Assembly (NCBI GenBank): GCA_003554915.1
Contig: PWHM01000002.1
Span: 1 to 7,269, forward strand
Source: Candidatus Nealsoniibacteriota bacterium
GTDB lineage: Bacteria; Patescibacteriota; Minisyncoccia; Minisyncoccales; PWPS01
Length of the DNA: 7,269 nt
Direction: 5' to 3'
Shown: piece by piece, positions 6,467 through 7,269 of the stretch
Numbering within the stretch: the stretch's first letter is position 1
Layout: the number at the start of each line of letters is the position of its first letter
Position numbers and translations under genes: made by a program
Notes under the pieces: model-generated
What the model saw: only the letters and a program-made list of their open reading frames with translations
Database searches by the model: none
What the model was told of the DNA's origin: nothing

Positions 6467-6645
6467 CTTTTATTGATTGTAAATTGTTTATCTTTTTAAT
6501 TAAATAATGATTTTTCCCGGGGTTATTCCCAACAAGTGTTCACTCCCAATACTCGAACTCAACAGTTCACTTCTAATACATTTATTTTAACGTTAGTTTT
6601 TTTAACATCCCTCCTATCTGTTTATTTTTAGAAGCTAAAACTTAT
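6467..6645 (-). promoter_or_regulatory. Inferred long 5' leader of the pilB operon
   Basis: If transcription starts about 7 bases after the -10 box at 6652-6657, the pilB message carries a leader of roughly 180 nt. Visible in it are an imperfect 20-bp direct repeat (6533-6552 and 6560-6579), a 5-bp stem GAACT/AGTTC with a 4-nt loop that overlaps the second repeat, the 8-bp palindrome TAACGTTA (6588-6595), and an isolated AGGAGG on the minus strand (about 6610-6615). That AGGAGG lies one base before an ATG opening a frame of only 8 codons. I recognise no known riboswitch class or T-box core. The region may be regulatory, but its function is unknown. Confidence 0.35.
6533..6579. repeat. Imperfect 20-bp tandem direct repeat, 27-bp period
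   Basis: Two copies lie at 6533-6552 (CAAGTGTTCACTCCCAATAC) and 6560-6579 (CAACAGTTCACTTCTAATAC). They match at 16 of 20 positions and share a GTTCACT core, with a 7-bp spacer between them. They sit between the pilB promoter and the pilB start. They could be paired protein-binding sites, repeated RNA elements in the leader, or a decayed tandem duplication. Confidence 0.6.
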
Positions 6646-6651
6646 TGTGTA

Positions 6652-6680
6652 ATTCTACCATTTATAGTTCAGCTTGCCAA
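6652..6680 (-). promoter_or_regulatory. Sigma70-type promoter for pilB and downstream pilus genes
   Basis: Read on the minus strand, TTGGCA (6675-6680; one mismatch to TTGACA) is followed by a 17-bp spacer and TAGAAT (6652-6657; one mismatch to TATAAT). The -10 box is preceded by TGG, matching the extended -10 TGn element. It lies about 30 bp past the stop of the upstream membrane-protein gene and is the only good candidate in the 243-bp gap. It probably drives pilB, pilC, pilM and the SH3 gene, whose gaps of 49, 70 and 16 bp show no promoter I would defend. Confidence 0.65.
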
Positions 6681-6688
6681 CAGCTTGC
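6670..6688. repeat. 8-bp direct repeat at 11-bp period over the pilB -35 box
   Basis: CAGCTTGC occurs at 6670-6677 and again at 6681-6688, so the copies are one helical turn apart. The first copy overlaps the -35 box (6675-6680) and the second lies just upstream. This is the geometry expected of a two-site operator. The repeat is short and could be chance. Confidence 0.4.
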
Positions 6689-6707
6689 AGCTCGAATAGT
6701 TTCCCTT

Positions 6708-6719
6708 GATTAATTAATC
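6708..6719. repeat. 12-bp perfect palindrome over a stop codon
   Basis: GATTAATTAATC is perfectly self-complementary and contains the TAA stop (6710-6712) of the upstream membrane-protein gene plus part of its last codons. It lies about 30 bp upstream of the pilB -35 box. It has no loop or T-run, so it is not a terminator. It may be chance in AT-rich DNA. Confidence 0.3.
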
Positions 6720-7269
6720 GTTGCCACCTTTTCGACCTCCTCTTTTTCTTTCATTGCCAAGAGCTTTCTATAGCCGTAAACTACAGCTATTAAACTTATC
6801 GGTAAAGTAAAAGCAAGGCCGATATAAAGAACGGTCGCCCCGATAACACTCAAAACTACTAAAATCAAATAAAATATTAAAAGGTCGAAAAAGTGTCCGC
6901 CGGTCGTCTTCCAGCTTTTTTTCATCAGCTCCAAGGCGGAGCTGTCTTCCTCCAGAGCAAAGAAAGGAGCGAAGGAAAATCTCACGGCCAGAAATATCCC
7001 CGGTATAACTACAAAAAGCATTCCCAGGAAAATTACGGCAATATAAAGTAAAAGGGAAATTAAAAAGGGGGAAAATTTTTGATAATAAAAAAAGAGATCC
7101 ATCAGACTGACCGAGTGACCGTCATGAATTTTAATCGCTATCTTCATATAGCCCATCAAAACAAAAAGATTGATAATTGAGACAATAAAAAAAGAAAGAA
7201 TACCTAAGCTTTCACTTATGCTCCAAATAGAAAAAGCAACATAAAAAGAAGCCGCCCAAAATATGACGA
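6710..7269 (-). CDS. Multi-pass membrane protein, DUF975/YciC-like (partial, N-terminus beyond window)
   Basis: The reading frame stays open to the right edge of the window, so only the last 185 residues are seen and the true start lies outside. A TTG at 7157-7159 is not a likely start because hydrophobic sequence continues upstream of it. The visible part has about four to five hydrophobic segments: roughly fragment residues 1-16, 20-38, 67-96, 126-150 and 150-166. It ends in a charged cytoplasmic-type tail (KEKEEVEK). VIPGIFLAVRFSFAPF followed by MKKSWKTTGGHFFDLL (about 115-130) is the pattern of the DUF975/YciC-type and glycerophosphodiester-phosphodiesterase membrane-domain proteins, whose function is mostly unknown. 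It is separated from pilB by 243 bp with a promoter, so it may not belong to the pilus operon. The fold family is a moderate call; no function is assigned. Confidence 0.8.
   Translation of the reverse strand, partial: VIFWAASFYVAFSIWSISESLGILSFFIVSIINLFVLMGYMKIAIKIHDGHSVSLMDLFFYYQKFSPFLISLLLYIAVIFLGMLFVVIPGIFLAVRFSFAPFFALEEDSSALELMKKSWKTTGGHFFDLLIFYLILVVLSVIGATVLYIGLAFTLPISLIAVVYGYRKLLAMKEKEEVEKVATIN

Noticed and set aside
6521..6530. Possible terminator hairpin GGG/CCC in the pilB leader
   Set aside because: The stem is only three pairs and is not followed by a T-run on either strand.
1..7269. CRISPR array, tRNA, insertion sequence or defence system
   Set aside because: No regularly spaced repeats, tRNA-like folds, transposase or nuclease motifs are visible. 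All coding sequence is accounted for by pilus genes and one membrane protein.

Overview
The window reads as a type IV pilus assembly locus from an AT-rich, probably Patescibacteria/CPR (Parcubacteria-like) bacterium. The lineage is inferred from three things: pilin style (short leader-type prepilin with an INP...QAR motif after the helix and the SACA...IP.DPQ pattern common in that group), a pilus locus with no secretin or PilP visible, and lysine/glutamate-rich proteins. No rRNA or other phylogenetic marker is present, so this remains a guess. Every complete gene ends in TAA or TAG and nothing requires an alternative genetic code.

All genes lie on the minus strand and are read from high to low coordinates. 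At the right edge is the 3' part of a multi-pass membrane protein (6710-7269, start outside the window). A 243-bp gap follows (6467-6709). It holds a good sigma70-type promoter, an imperfect 20-bp direct repeat and an inferred leader of about 180 nt. Then come pilB (extension ATPase), pilC (inner-membrane platform, without its usual N-terminal segment), a very large fused pilM-like gene, a small membrane-anchored SH3 gene and, after an internal near-consensus promoter, the start of a prepilin gene that runs off the left edge.

The genes should act together as a pilus machine. PilB powers assembly, PilC is the membrane rotor/platform, the actin-like PilM domain is the cytoplasmic ring component, and the pilin is the subunit. 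The unusual part is the alignment module. In canonical systems PilM binds the N-terminal INLLP peptide of PilN, and PilN/PilO carry ferredoxin-like domains outside the membrane. Here PilM is fused to an INLLP motif, a transmembrane helix and two bacterial SH3 domains. The next gene is another N-in membrane protein ending in a single SH3 domain. No ordinary PilN or PilO is seen in the window. The locus therefore looks like a rebuilt pilus alignment complex with SH3 domains in place of PilN/PilO periplasmic domains.

A second oddity is the pilin leader. It is 32 residues long, contains an extra FTLIE copy, and is interrupted by a GC-rich 31-bp imperfect palindrome read in frame. None of the five gene starts in the window has a convincing Shine-Dalgarno sequence.
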